DNA of 23,153 bases, from positions 1 through 23,153 of the forward strand of contig JAEDEQ010000022.1 in NCBI GenBank assembly GCA_016293225.1, read 5' to 3'. Shown piece after piece: positions 7,591 through 14,134 of this stretch. The position numbers and the translations under genes were made by a program. The DNA is from Clostridiaceae bacterium. GTDB lineage: Bacteria > Bacillota > Clostridia > Oscillospirales > Acutalibacteraceae. The first letter of the stretch is position 1. Each line of letters begins with the position of its first letter. The notes under the pieces are model-generated. The model searched no databases. It was not told the DNA's origin and was given only the letters and a program-made list of their open reading frames with translations.

Positions 7591-8274
7591 ATGAAAAAAA
7601 CAGTCGGAATTATTTTCGCTGACGAAATGGAATATAAACCCTTTGAAAAAGCCGCCGAAGGCTTCGGAGCGGTTAAGGAAACTTTCTTTTCCAAAAACTG
7701 CCTTTCGTTCAACTTTGAAGACCTTCGGATTATTGCGGTCGAAAGCGGAATCGGCAAGGTTAACGCCGCCTTTGCCGCGTCAAGTCTCATTCTCGAAAAA
7801 AATGCCGATATCATTCTCAACGCCGGCCTTTCCGGAGCAGTCAGCCGCCTTTGCCGCGGAGACATTGTTGCAGGTAAAAGCTTCATAGAGTGCGACTTTG
7901 ACCTGACCGCCATAGGCTATGAGCTCGGCGCAAAGCCGGACGGCGACATCTCACTGCACAAGGCGGACGAAGAGCTGCTTCAAAAGCTCCTCTCCCTCGG
8001 CGGCGTCAAAAGCGGCAGGTTCGGAACGGGCGATATTTTCCTTTCCGACAGCGAAAAGAAAAAGCTGTTCAAGGAAAATTTCGGCGTCTGCGCCTTTGAC
8101 ATGGAAACGGCGGCAATTGCCTGCGTGTGTGACAAGTGCGGCGTTCCGTTCCTTTCCGTGCGCAAAATCAGCGACGACGCGGACGATTCCTCGGGCGAGG
8201 ACTACAGAGAGATGAACAGCAAAGCCGAAAGCCACCTTTCTGACATTCTTATTACATTTTTTAAACTAATTTGA
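7591..8274 (+). CDS. MTA/SAH nucleosidase-like protein (phosphorylase superfamily)
   Basis: A 227-residue protein of the size of 5'-methylthioadenosine/S-adenosylhomocysteine nucleosidase (MtnN/Pfs), which cleaves adenine from MTA and SAH in methyl-cycle recycling. Visible family motifs: E12 in the N-terminal A-D-E-M-E, S-G-I-G-K-V-N-A-A (52-60), N-A-G-L-S-G-A (77-83), D-M-E-T-A-A-I-A (170-177) and S-D-D-A-D (194-198). The catalytic Glu of the M-E pair (E172) and an Asp in the SD.AD motif are kept. The residue before the Met, normally Glu in MtnN, is Asp, and the N-T-G/S-A-G-G loop is altered to N-A-G-L-S-G. It could therefore act on a related nucleoside (for example a futalosine-type substrate). 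ATG chosen with AAAGAGG about 10 nt upstream. Single gene. Confidence 0.82.
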   Translation: MKKTVGIIFADEMEYKPFEKAAEGFGAVKETFFSKNCLSFNFEDLRIIAVESGIGKVNAAFAASSLILEKNADIILNAGLSGAVSRLCRGDIVAGKSFIECDFDLTAIGYELGAKPDGDISLHKADEELLQKLLSLGGVKSGRFGTGDIFLSDSEKKKLFKENFGVCAFDMETAAIACVCDKCGVPFLSVRKISDDADDSSGEDYREMNSKAESHLSDILITFFKLI

Positions 8275-8331
8275 CAAAAACCATTGCAAAATGATATTAT
8301 CATTGATATAATAAAGTTAACAAATTGTTAA
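8271..8331 (+). promoter_or_regulatory. Overlapping promoters with two perfect 7-1-7 palindromes
   Basis: TTGCAA (8284-8289) and TATAAT (8307-8312) are 17 bp apart; a second pair, TTGACA (8271-8276) and TATTAT (8295-8300), overlaps with 18 bp. The spacer of the first promoter holds AATGATA-T-TATCATT (8290-8304), and the expected start site is covered by TTAACAA-A-TTGTTAA (8317-8331). Both are perfect 15-bp palindromes with a single central base, as in binding sites of dimeric repressors. No regulator can be named; the second has Rex-like half sites but in reversed order and with different spacing. Confidence 0.65.
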
Positions 8332-8349
8332 TAGAGAGGGATGATACCA

Positions 8350-8733
8350 GTGAAAAAATCATTTTGCGTTTTCCTTTGCGTCCTAATGCTCTTCGGTTCC
8401 GTTGCCGTTGTGAGCTTTGCGGAAAACGTCAACGATTCAACCCACCAAAGCGGCTGCGACTGCACGCAGTGCGCACCGGACAAAGCGGAGTCCGACTTTT
8501 CCTATGTTGAGCCGACTGCGGACACAACGCTTGAGTCAAAAGGCCCGATTGAGGATCTCATCTCAGAGGTTGCGGGCGATGAGCTTGTTGAAGCCGGAAA
8601 AAAGAACGATGTCAACAAAATAATGGCAATCGGCGAAAAAATTACGGCGCAGATACGCGACTTCTTTGCCAAGCTTGCCGACTTTGCCGCCGAACTTTCC
8701 GAACGTTTCTTGAAGCTTTTCAAAATCAAATAA
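8350..8733 (+). CDS. Small secreted protein with Cys motif and amphipathic tail
   Basis: I start at the GTG at 8350 because AGAGAGGG ends 9 nt before it; an in-frame ATG at 8341 abuts that site and would add three residues. The 127-residue product opens with K-K and a hydrophobic core (about 5-22) ending S-F-A, a clear Sec signal peptide with likely cleavage after A24. The mature part has a C-D-C-T-Q-C cluster (36-41), an acidic linker, then a helical C-terminus (from about residue 90) with alternating hydrophobic and charged residues ending in F-L-K-L-F-K-I-K, which would be amphipathic and basic at the tip. No lipobox is seen. I do not recognise a family. The tightly arranged promoter palindromes suggest conditional expression. 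Confidence 0.75.
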   Translation: MKKSFCVFLCVLMLFGSVAVVSFAENVNDSTHQSGCDCTQCAPDKAESDFSYVEPTADTTLESKGPIEDLISEVAGDELVEAGKKNDVNKIMAIGEKITAQIRDFFAKLADFAAELSERFLKLFKIK

Positions 8734-8745
8734 CCGTAAAGCCGA

Positions 8746-8782
8746 AAGGGGTCTGCTGCATTTTTGCGCAGCCCCCTTTTTT
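8746..8782 (+). terminator. Terminator of the small secreted protein gene
   Basis: AAGGGG-T-CTGC (8746-8756) pairs with GCAG-C-CCCCTT (8768-8778), followed by a T run to 8782. Confidence 0.88.
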
Positions 8783-8801
8783 GTCCGCCGCTTTGGCGGA
8801 C

Positions 8802-8842
8802 AAAAAGAGCGGGACCGTTGCACTCAGAAGCAACAGCCCCGC
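8802..8842 (-). terminator. Terminator of the DUF2804-like gene
   Basis: On the minus strand GCGGGGCTGTTGC pairs with GCAACGGTCCCGC (8809-8842, two mismatches) and is followed by TCTTTTT. Between it and the plus-strand terminator a 12-bp perfect stem (8778-8789/8795-8806) is made of the two T tracts plus GTCCGCC. Confidence 0.88.
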
Positions 8843-8859
8843 TTATTTATTGATTTTTA

Positions 8860-9921
8860 TCAGAATCTCAGGCTCTTATCTTCGCCGATTCCGCTCATTC
8901 CGTCCAGAATATACTTGTTTCCGTCGGGATCGCAGACAAAGCCGGAAAGAGTTCCGAACGTAACGTGATAGTTAATGTCAATAACGCCGCCGGGTACGCG
9001 CATAATGAAGCGGTCGCCGATATCGAAAGTGATATCAACCATTCCGTAAACGTCGCGGATACGCCACTTGTTATACTCCGGATGCTCAAAGCGGACGGGA
9101 GTCAGAAGCGTTGTTTTGCCCTCAAACCAGATGAGGTTTTCGTTGTAATCGTTCTGATTGGTTGACTGATTCCTTGTAAGGTTGAAGCCGAAGAATTTTC
9201 TTTCGCCGTCTATCTCCATCTTGCCCATGGTTGTTACCCAGTCATAGTGGGCAACATAGGGGTAGTAGCCTCTGTGGTCGTCGATGATGGCGGTGCTTTC
9301 CTCGTCCGTTTCATACCGGACTCCGTTGAACTCCACCCAGCCCGAAAGCTTGAAAAGGTCCTTCTGCGAATACAGCGGACGGTTTGCGCCGAACGGGATT
9401 GAAACAATGCTCGGAAGCGAAACACGGTTGAGCTCAACATCATAGCTGACGGAAGTTCCGCCCTTTTCGTCCTTAGCGTGACCGGTGACGAAGGCCTGAC
9501 CGTTTTCAAAGTGATTGACGCATTTGAGAACAACATTCTTTCCGCGCGATTCGGAGGTGTCGCCGCCCAGGAGCGTTTTTGAAATTACGGCGCTGCTTTT
9601 CGGGAACATATCCTGGAACTTTGTGACCTTTTTGCTCTTTTTGTCATAGACCAGAGTCAGTCCCGTTCCGAAAACGCCCATATCGCAAACCGCAGTGAGG
9701 ACAATAATGTCCTTGAGGTTCAGCTCAATGGCCTCCCAGAGGGTGAGCTTTACCTTGTTGAATGCGTTCGGGAGCTTTGAGGGTCTGTTGACCTTGAGAA
9801 AGTCCATGCGCTCAAATTCCTTGTCAAAGGTTCCGAAATATGCGTTGCCGTTTGCGTCAACAACATTATCCGGAGTCGGAACGGCCTTCCTTTTTTCGGA
9901 AAGTACGTCGTAGAATGTCAT
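8860..9921 (-). CDS. DUF2804-like protein (AttH / lipocalin-like fold)
   Basis: A 353-residue protein without signal peptide or membrane segment. The middle part has a D-D-H-R-G-Y-Y-P-Y run followed by H-Y-D-W-V-T (about residues 216-230) and a later G-F-N-L-T-R-N-Q-S. These resemble the conserved D..RG..PY..W.W block and GfNl motif of DUF2804 proteins, which share a beta-barrel fold with AttH and carotenoid hydratase-like proteins. Function is unknown in the family. The beta-rich, aromatic composition throughout supports the fold. The gene has its own promoter and terminator and appears monocistronic. The ATG at 9921 is preceded by GGAGG (AAGGAGGAAATACAT on the minus strand). Family assignment is from memory of motifs and should be held at moderate confidence. 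Confidence 0.68.
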   Translation of the reverse strand: MTFYDVLSEKRKAVPTPDNVVDANGNAYFGTFDKEFERMDFLKVNRPSKLPNAFNKVKLTLWEAIELNLKDIIVLTAVCDMGVFGTGLTLVYDKKSKKVTKFQDMFPKSSAVISKTLLGGDTSESRGKNVVLKCVNHFENGQAFVTGHAKDEKGGTSVSYDVELNRVSLPSIVSIPFGANRPLYSQKDLFKLSGWVEFNGVRYETDEESTAIIDDHRGYYPYVAHYDWVTTMGKMEIDGERKFFGFNLTRNQSTNQNDYNENLIWFEGKTTLLTPVRFEHPEYNKWRIRDVYGMVDITFDIGDRFIMRVPGGVIDINYHVTFGTLSGFVCDPDGNKYILDGMSGIGEDKSLRF

Positions 9922-9976
9922 ATGTATTTCCTCCTTACGCCCTGCCCGGAAAGCAAAGCTGTTAAATCTTTCCTTA

Positions 9977-10006
9977 ATTATATACTTTTCAGGCGCTCTC
10001 TGTCAA
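9977..10006 (-). promoter_or_regulatory. Promoter of the DUF2804-like gene
   Basis: Minus-strand TTGACA (10001-10006) and TATAAT (9977-9982) with an 18-bp spacer, about 55 bp upstream of the ATG at 9921. Confidence 0.85.
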
Positions 10007-10053
10007 TATTGAGCCGCCTCTTTTACCTCTCTTGCCGTCATAAAATTATGCTC

Positions 10054-10704
10054 TTATATGCTTTCTCCCTTTGCTTTTTCGGCCTCCTCGCGCTCGCGCT
10101 TTGAAAAAACGCAGCCGCAGTAATCCTGCCTGTAAAGTCCGTAAACCTTTGAAAGCTCAACGGAGCGCTTGTAGCCGTTTTTCTTTTTAAAATCGGACGG
10201 AAGATGGCGCACGCCGAATTTTTCCCCGGCCGCCTCGCCTATTTCGTTAAGCTTTTGCGCGTTTTTGAGCGGACTTATCGTGAGCGTTGTTGTGAAAAAG
10301 TCAAAGCCGTTTTCCTTTGCGTACCGGGCGGCCCTTTCAAGCCTCAGCCTGAAGCAGGCAAAGCACCGCTCGCCGCCCTCCCTGATATGCTCAAGACCTT
10401 TGACCGCGGAATAAAACTCCTCCGGCTCGCCTTTCATTTCAACAAGCGTTACGGGATATTTTGTCGGCAAAGCGGAAACAAGCTTTTTCTGTTCGGAAAC
10501 CCTGCGTTCATATTCCCCGGCAGGAAAAAGGTTAGGGTTGTAGTAAAGCACGGTGATTTTAAAATACTGCGACAGATATTCAAGGCAGTAGCTGCTGCAC
10601 GGAGCGCAGCAGGAATGGAGCAGCAGCGACGGCACAATGCCGTTCTTCCGGTTTTGTTCAATTATTGCTTCAAGCTCTTTTTGGAAATTACGGTTCGGCT
10701 TCAC
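10054..10704 (-). CDS. queH: Epoxyqueuosine reductase QueH
   Basis: A 216-residue protein from the GTG at 10704. It carries the QueH (former DUF208) signature: H-S-C-C-A-P-C (30-36), C-F-A-C-F-R-L-R-L (114-122), F-T-T-T-L-T-I-S-P-L-K-N (137-148), Y-K-R-S-V-E-L-S (178-185) and Y-R-Q-D-Y-C-G-C (191-198). QueH reduces epoxyqueuosine to queuosine, the last step of the tRNA wobble-base modification, using an iron-sulfur cluster held by these cysteines. The GTG is chosen because GGAGGG lies 8 nt upstream, inside the end of the preceding gene; the open frame extends further upstream to 10821 but without such a site, and that part overlaps the neighbour. The start overlaps the C_GCAxxG_C_C gene by 17 bp, implying coupling. 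Other queuosine genes are not in view. Confidence 0.94.
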   Translation of the reverse strand: MKPNRNFQKELEAIIEQNRKNGIVPSLLLHSCCAPCSSYCLEYLSQYFKITVLYYNPNLFPAGEYERRVSEQKKLVSALPTKYPVTLVEMKGEPEEFYSAVKGLEHIREGGERCFACFRLRLERAARYAKENGFDFFTTTLTISPLKNAQKLNEIGEAAGEKFGVRHLPSDFKKKNGYKRSVELSKVYGLYRQDYCGCVFSKREREEAEKAKGESI

Positions 10705-11137
10705 AAAGCATACCCTCCAGAATTTCCGCCGCGTCAAAAACAAGGTCGGCACAGGGACGCTTTGCGTAATACTCCGCAGTCCTTTCGGCCGGCGCGGCGC
10801 TTTCCCTTTCCTTTTCGTCAAGACCGAGCAGCTGCCGGCAGACTATGAAGCGGTTGCGCTTTTTGAACTCATCGGAAAATTCACGCACCTTTTCATAGGC
10901 GCGCTTTTTGTCCGTTCCGTCCGTACCGCCGAAAACGAAGCCGAGCACCATTGCCGCGCCGGAAACGGCTCCGCAAACCTCGCGCTGTCTGCCCACACCG
11001 CCGCCGAGACCTGCCGAAAGCTTTGCCGCGGCGGTTTCGGAAAGGCCGAGCACGTCCGCAAAGCACGCAACGACCGACTGCGAACAATTAAGTCCGGTTT
11101 CAAAAAGCTTTTTTGCCCTTTCTGCTCTTTTCAACAT
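10688..11137 (-). CDS. C_GCAxxG_C_C family redox protein
   Basis: A 149-residue soluble protein starting at the ATG at 11137, which is preceded by GAGGTGATA; an upstream in-frame start at 11200 would run into the PHP gene and lacks a good site. It has the spaced cysteines of the C_GCAxxG_C_C family: C18 (N-C-S-Q-S), C25, C55 in G-G-G-V-G-R-Q-R-E-V-C-G-A-V-S-G, C100 (C-R-Q-L-L-G) and C129 (C-A-D-L-V). The family is common in anaerobes and thought to be redox-active or metal-binding; its substrate is unknown. It lies 7 bp after the PHP gene and overlaps QueH, so all three probably form one transcript. Confidence 0.88.
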   Translation of the reverse strand: MLKRAERAKKLFETGLNCSQSVVACFADVLGLSETAAAKLSAGLGGGVGRQREVCGAVSGAAMVLGFVFGGTDGTDKKRAYEKVREFSDEFKKRNRFIVCRQLLGLDEKERESAAPAERTAEYYAKRPCADLVFDAAEILEGMLCEAEP

Positions 11138-11144
11138 TATCACC

Positions 11145-11864
11145 TCAGATGTCAAAATTATCAAGATACGCAACGAGCGCCTCTGCGCTGTTTTCATCAA
11201 GCTCTATTGTGTTCTCCGGCAGGCGCATATTTTCAAGGTAATGCGAATCGGAATTGCGCAGAATAAGCTTTCCGCACGTTGCCGGATATTTTTCGAGAAA
11301 AACTTTTTCATCGGCGTTTGGCGTCAGCTCAAAGCAGGAGACCTTAAGCTCCTGCGGAAACGTGCCGAGCGCGGAAATTACGCTGTAGGACGAGCGGTCA
11401 ATGTGCGCCGGAAAACACACTCCGCCGTATTTTTTTACGCAGTCAGGAACCGAATCAATACTCAAAAAGCTTGCCGTTGTGAGCAGAAGCTCCTCGCTTT
11501 CCGTAACCGCGTCCTCGCTGTTCATGACGAACTGGTCGCCGAAAATCTGCGGCTTGTTTTTAACTTTCGGAATGTTTTCGCGGATATACGCGCCGAAGCC
11601 TTCCGCCCCGTCAACGGTTTTAAACAGGCAGACAACATGGATTTCCTCGCTTGTGCAAAGCTCCATTCCCGGAACAACGGTTATGCCGGCTTTTTTGCCC
11701 GCCTCGGCGGCGGCGCGGCAGTTTTTTGTGCTGTTGTGGTCGGTCAGGGCTATTATGTCAAAGCCCAACACCTTTGCCATATTCACAAGGTTATAGGGAG
11801 TCATTTCGTTATCGCCGCACGGCGAAAGGCACGAGTGAAGATGAAGATCGTAAAATAATTTCAT
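11145..11864 (-). CDS. PHP domain metal-dependent phosphoesterase (short form)
   Basis: A 239-residue single-domain PHP protein. The metal-binding motifs are complete: D-L-H-L-H-S at the N-terminus (H8, H10), L-T-D-H-N (H43), G-M-E-L with a following E-I-H, F-P-A-H-I-D-R, and N-S-D-S-H near residue 210. PHP proteins hydrolyse phosphate esters with a di- or trimetal centre. This one is distinct from the second PHP protein at 12180-13061. PHP genes of this short type occur in Clostridia next to hydrogenase-like/DRTGG operons such as the one downstream here (recollection, not checked). It is the first gene of the PHP - C_GCAxxG_C_C - QueH operon, with a consensus promoter 58-86 bp upstream. Substrate unknown. 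Confidence 0.88.
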   Translation of the reverse strand: MKLFYDLHLHSCLSPCGDNEMTPYNLVNMAKVLGFDIIALTDHNSTKNCRAAAEAGKKAGITVVPGMELCTSEEIHVVCLFKTVDGAEGFGAYIRENIPKVKNKPQIFGDQFVMNSEDAVTESEELLLTTASFLSIDSVPDCVKKYGGVCFPAHIDRSSYSVISALGTFPQELKVSCFELTPNADEKVFLEKYPATCGKLILRNSDSHYLENMRLPENTIELDENSAEALVAYLDNFDI

Positions 11865-11921
11865 AATGACCTCAAAACAGTTTCGCTGTCATGATAATAA
11901 AAGGCGAAACATAACGGTTAT

Positions 11922-11950
11922 ATGATAGCACAGATGGCAGAATGTGTCAA
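11922..11950 (-). promoter_or_regulatory. Promoter of the PHP-redox-QueH operon
   Basis: Minus-strand TTGACA (11945-11950) and TATCAT (11922-11927) with a 17-bp spacer. It lies in the 315-bp divergent region 11865-12179, which also holds the opposite promoter at 12025-12052 and otherwise nothing I can identify. Confidence 0.85.
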
Positions 11951-12024
11951 TTTTGCTCTTTGCCCGTGCGGAAAATATCAGCGAATTTTTGCGCCGTCTC
12001 GGTGCAGAAATTCGCCCTCACCCC

Positions 12025-12052
12025 TTGAAAAACCGAAAAAATGTGCTATAAT
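12025..12052 (+). promoter_or_regulatory. Promoter of the second PHP gene
   Basis: TTGAAA (12025-12030) and TATAAT (12047-12052) with a 16-bp spacer, leaving a leader of about 120 nt before the TTG start. The leader has no obvious riboswitch or terminator. Confidence 0.75.
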
Positions 12053-12179
12053 TAAGTCATATATAGTATTATTGCGGTAATTTGTCCTTTTTTACATATA
12101 TTTTACGCATTTCGGAAGTTGTTTTAAGAGAGATTTTTGAAAGACGCAGATTTTAAAAAGGGGAGAGGAGAGTATAAAC

Positions 12180-13061
12180 TTGTCAGCAGATTTACACTGT
12201 CATACCCGGCTTTCCGACGGAACCATGGGTATTGACGACATCATTATTCTTGCAAAAAAAAGCGGGGTAACAACGCTTGCCATCACCGACCACGACTGCC
12301 TCGCCGGTACCGTCAGAGCAAAAATTATCGGCGAAAGATACGGGGTAACGGTTATCCCGGCGGTGGAGCTCACCTGCACCGACAGAAAACGCGGCGGCAA
12401 AGCGCATATGCTTTGCTATTTTCCGGACTTTCCGGACAGACTTGAGGGTCTTTGCAAGCGCAACTCCCTCATCAGGAAGAGCGCCGGAAAGGTAATGGCC
12501 GTTAAGGTTACGCAAAAATATCCGATAACAACGGAATTTATCGTAAAATGCGCCACCGGCTCAACCAATATTTATAAGCAGCACATTATGCAGGCGCTTC
12601 TTGAAAGCGGCTTTACCACCACCATCTTCGGCGAGCTTTTCAATTCCCTTTTCAAAAAAGGCGGCGAAAACTGCGTGCTTATCGAATCGACCTTTCCCTC
12701 CCCCGAGGAAACGCTTGAGGCTATCCACGACGCAGGCGGAATTGCGGTGCTTGCCCACCCCGGCTTTTACAACAACTTTGAGCTTTTGGACGAGCTGATT
12801 CCCCTCGGTCTTGACGGAGTTGAGGTCTGGCACCCGGAGAACACTCCCGAACAGCAGGAGTACCTTAAAAAGCAGGCCAAAAAGCATAAGCTTGTAATGA
12901 CAGGCGGAAGCGACTTCCACGGCGGTTACAATGCCTATCCGGTCTGCCTCGGTCAGTACGGCCCGGACGACGAGGCTCTTGCGGCTCTGATTAGCTACAA
13001 GGCCAAAATGAAGCGCAGGCAGAAAAAGGCGGCCGCTGCTAAAGAAACAGAGGCAAAATAA
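12180..13061 (+). CDS. PHP domain phosphoesterase (YciV / RNase AM type)
   Basis: A 293-residue PHP protein beginning at a TTG (12180), supported by GGAGAGGAGAG about 8 nt upstream and by the motif-bearing N-terminus starting directly after it. Metal motifs: L-H-C-H-T (6-10), I-T-D-H-D (about 35-39), A-V-E-L-T with a following A-H-M-L, L-A-H-P-G (about 197) and G-G-S-D-F-H-G (about 241). The L-H-C-H-T-R-L-S-D-G start and the insertion between the E and second H motifs resemble the YciV group, which includes 3',5'-nucleotide bisphosphatase and 5'-3' exoribonuclease activities. The C-terminus is a Lys/Ala-rich tail. It is followed after 23 bp by the unknown helical protein gene, probably co-transcribed. 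Confidence 0.88.
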   Translation: MSADLHCHTRLSDGTMGIDDIIILAKKSGVTTLAITDHDCLAGTVRAKIIGERYGVTVIPAVELTCTDRKRGGKAHMLCYFPDFPDRLEGLCKRNSLIRKSAGKVMAVKVTQKYPITTEFIVKCATGSTNIYKQHIMQALLESGFTTTIFGELFNSLFKKGGENCVLIESTFPSPEETLEAIHDAGGIAVLAHPGFYNNFELLDELIPLGLDGVEVWHPENTPEQQEYLKKQAKKHKLVMTGGSDFHGGYNAYPVCLGQYGPDDEALAALISYKAKMKRRQKKAAAAKETEAK

Positions 13062-13084
13062 ATTTTTCCACGGAGGTGTTCCTT

Positions 13085-13666
13085 ATGGCGGACGATGTCA
13101 GAATCTATAAAGGCAAAAAGGACGAGGAGGATTTTTCGGTCAATCTTTCAACAGATATCGAAGCTATCAATTCCTACCGCCTGAACGGCAACCTTCAAAA
13201 GGCAAAGGAGCTTGGAAAAAAGCTTGCCGGTCTGACTCCGCTCATTGACGGCAGCGAGGAAAGCGAGCTTGCTATCGACTTTAAAAAGCTGCTTGCGCCC
13301 AAGTTCCAATCGCAGGACATTCTGTTTCAGATCAGGGTTCTGCTGGTCTTTGCGGCGGAATCGCTGCTTCAGCTGAAAATTCCTGCCGAGCAGCTTTCAA
13401 CAACCGCAATCAACGCAATGCACGACACACTGCGCAGGGAACACTCCGCTTTTTACAAAAACATTTCCGACGGAGCGGCGTTCACATTCTATTACCTTGC
13501 AATGAAAAAAGGCAGGGAGCTTGAAACCGATATCGGACAGGCGTTTGCAATGCTTTGCTCGGTGAACAAAAACAGCGAAAGCTTTATCGAGGCCGGAAAG
13601 ATAATCTGGAACACGGCGTGCAGGATTGTTGAAGCCGAGATTGAAAAAGCGCAGTTCATTTTTTGA
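13085..13666 (+). CDS. Hypothetical soluble helical protein
   Basis: A 193-residue protein that I do not recognise. The ATG at 13085 has CGGAGG 8 nt upstream. It begins with a charged segment (D-D-V-R-I-Y-K-G-K-K-D-E-E-D) and is predicted by eye to be almost all alpha-helical, with a heptad-like central region (about 70-150) and a C-terminal helix. There is no signal peptide and no transmembrane stretch, and only two cysteines. It is placed between a PHP phosphoesterase and the sensory-hydrogenase-like operon, with only 118 bp to the next gene, so it may belong to either unit. Good codon-usage agreement with neighbours and a strong ribosome binding site make it a real gene. Confidence 0.78.
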   Translation: MADDVRIYKGKKDEEDFSVNLSTDIEAINSYRLNGNLQKAKELGKKLAGLTPLIDGSEESELAIDFKKLLAPKFQSQDILFQIRVLLVFAAESLLQLKIPAEQLSTTAINAMHDTLRREHSAFYKNISDGAAFTFYYLAMKKGRELETDIGQAFAMLCSVNKNSESFIEAGKIIWNTACRIVEAEIEKAQFIF

Positions 13667-13691
13667 AGATAATTAATCAGTGACTATTTTA

Positions 13692-13730
13692 CGGCGGAAG
13701 ACTTTTTTATAATGCTCTTTCGCCGCTTTT
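13692..13730 (+). terminator. Weak hairpin ahead of the DRTGG operon
   Basis: CGGCGGAAGA (13692-13701) pairs with TCTTTCGCCG (13716-13725) with one mismatch and is followed by C then TTTT. It may be a weak terminator or attenuator. A TATAAT (13708-13713) sits in the loop but has no good -35. Confidence 0.4.
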
Positions 13731-13783
13731 GGTAACCGGCCGCAGTCAGGTTGCCTCATATGAACAGAACACGGAGGAAAATT

Positions 13784-14134
13784 ATGAAAGTTAAACAGGT
13801 TAAGGAGATTCTGAACGCCGAGGTCATCTGCAGGGACGACCTGCTTGAAGCCGAGGTTCATACCGCCTGCGGCAGCGACATGATGAGCGATGTGCTTGCC
13901 TTTGTTAAGGAGCAGGCCGTTCTGCTCACGGGTCTTGTCAATCCGCAGGTTGTCAGAACAGCGGAAATGATGGATATGCACTGCATTGTTTTTGTCCGCG
14001 GAAAAAGACCCGACCTTGCAATGATTGAGCTTGCCGAGGAGCGCGACATGGTAATGCTTTGCACAAAAATGGAAATGTTCACTGCCTGCGGAAAGCTCTA
14101 TTCACAGGGTCTGAGGGGAGGCAGCGGAGCATAA
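13784..14134 (+). CDS. DRTGG domain protein
   Basis: A 116-residue cytosolic protein from the ATG at 13784, with GGAGG 8 nt upstream. The fold is the small alpha/beta domain named DRTGG, seen here as a beta-alpha pattern with V-C-S-like acidic N-terminus, A-C-G-S-D-M-M-S-D-V-L (about 25-35), L-L-T-G-L-V-N-P-Q-V-V-R-T-A (about 44-57) and I-V-F-V-R-G-K-R-P (about 67-75). These segments match the single-domain DRTGG proteins that accompany hydrogenase-like genes in Clostridia, where the role is unknown; the same domain occurs in CBS-DRTGG and phosphotransacetylase-associated proteins. It is the first gene of the four-gene operon. The next gene starts within its stop codon (TAATG). Confidence 0.85.
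   Translation: MKVKQVKEILNAEVICRDDLLEAEVHTACGSDMMSDVLAFVKEQAVLLTGLVNPQVVRTAEMMDMHCIVFVRGKRPDLAMIELAEERDMVMLCTKMEMFTACGKLYSQGLRGGSGA

Noticed and set aside
8317..8331. TTAACAA-A-TTGTTAA considered as a Rex site
   Set aside because: Rex sites read TTGTTAA-N4-TTAACAA; here the half sites are in reverse order and one base apart.
10908..11858. Long plus-strand open frame (316 codons) opposite the PHP and redox genes
   Set aside because: It lies fully antisense to two genes with intact family motifs, has no ribosome binding site and its translation is Arg/Ala/Cys-rich without any motif. It is a by-product of codon use on the opposite strand.
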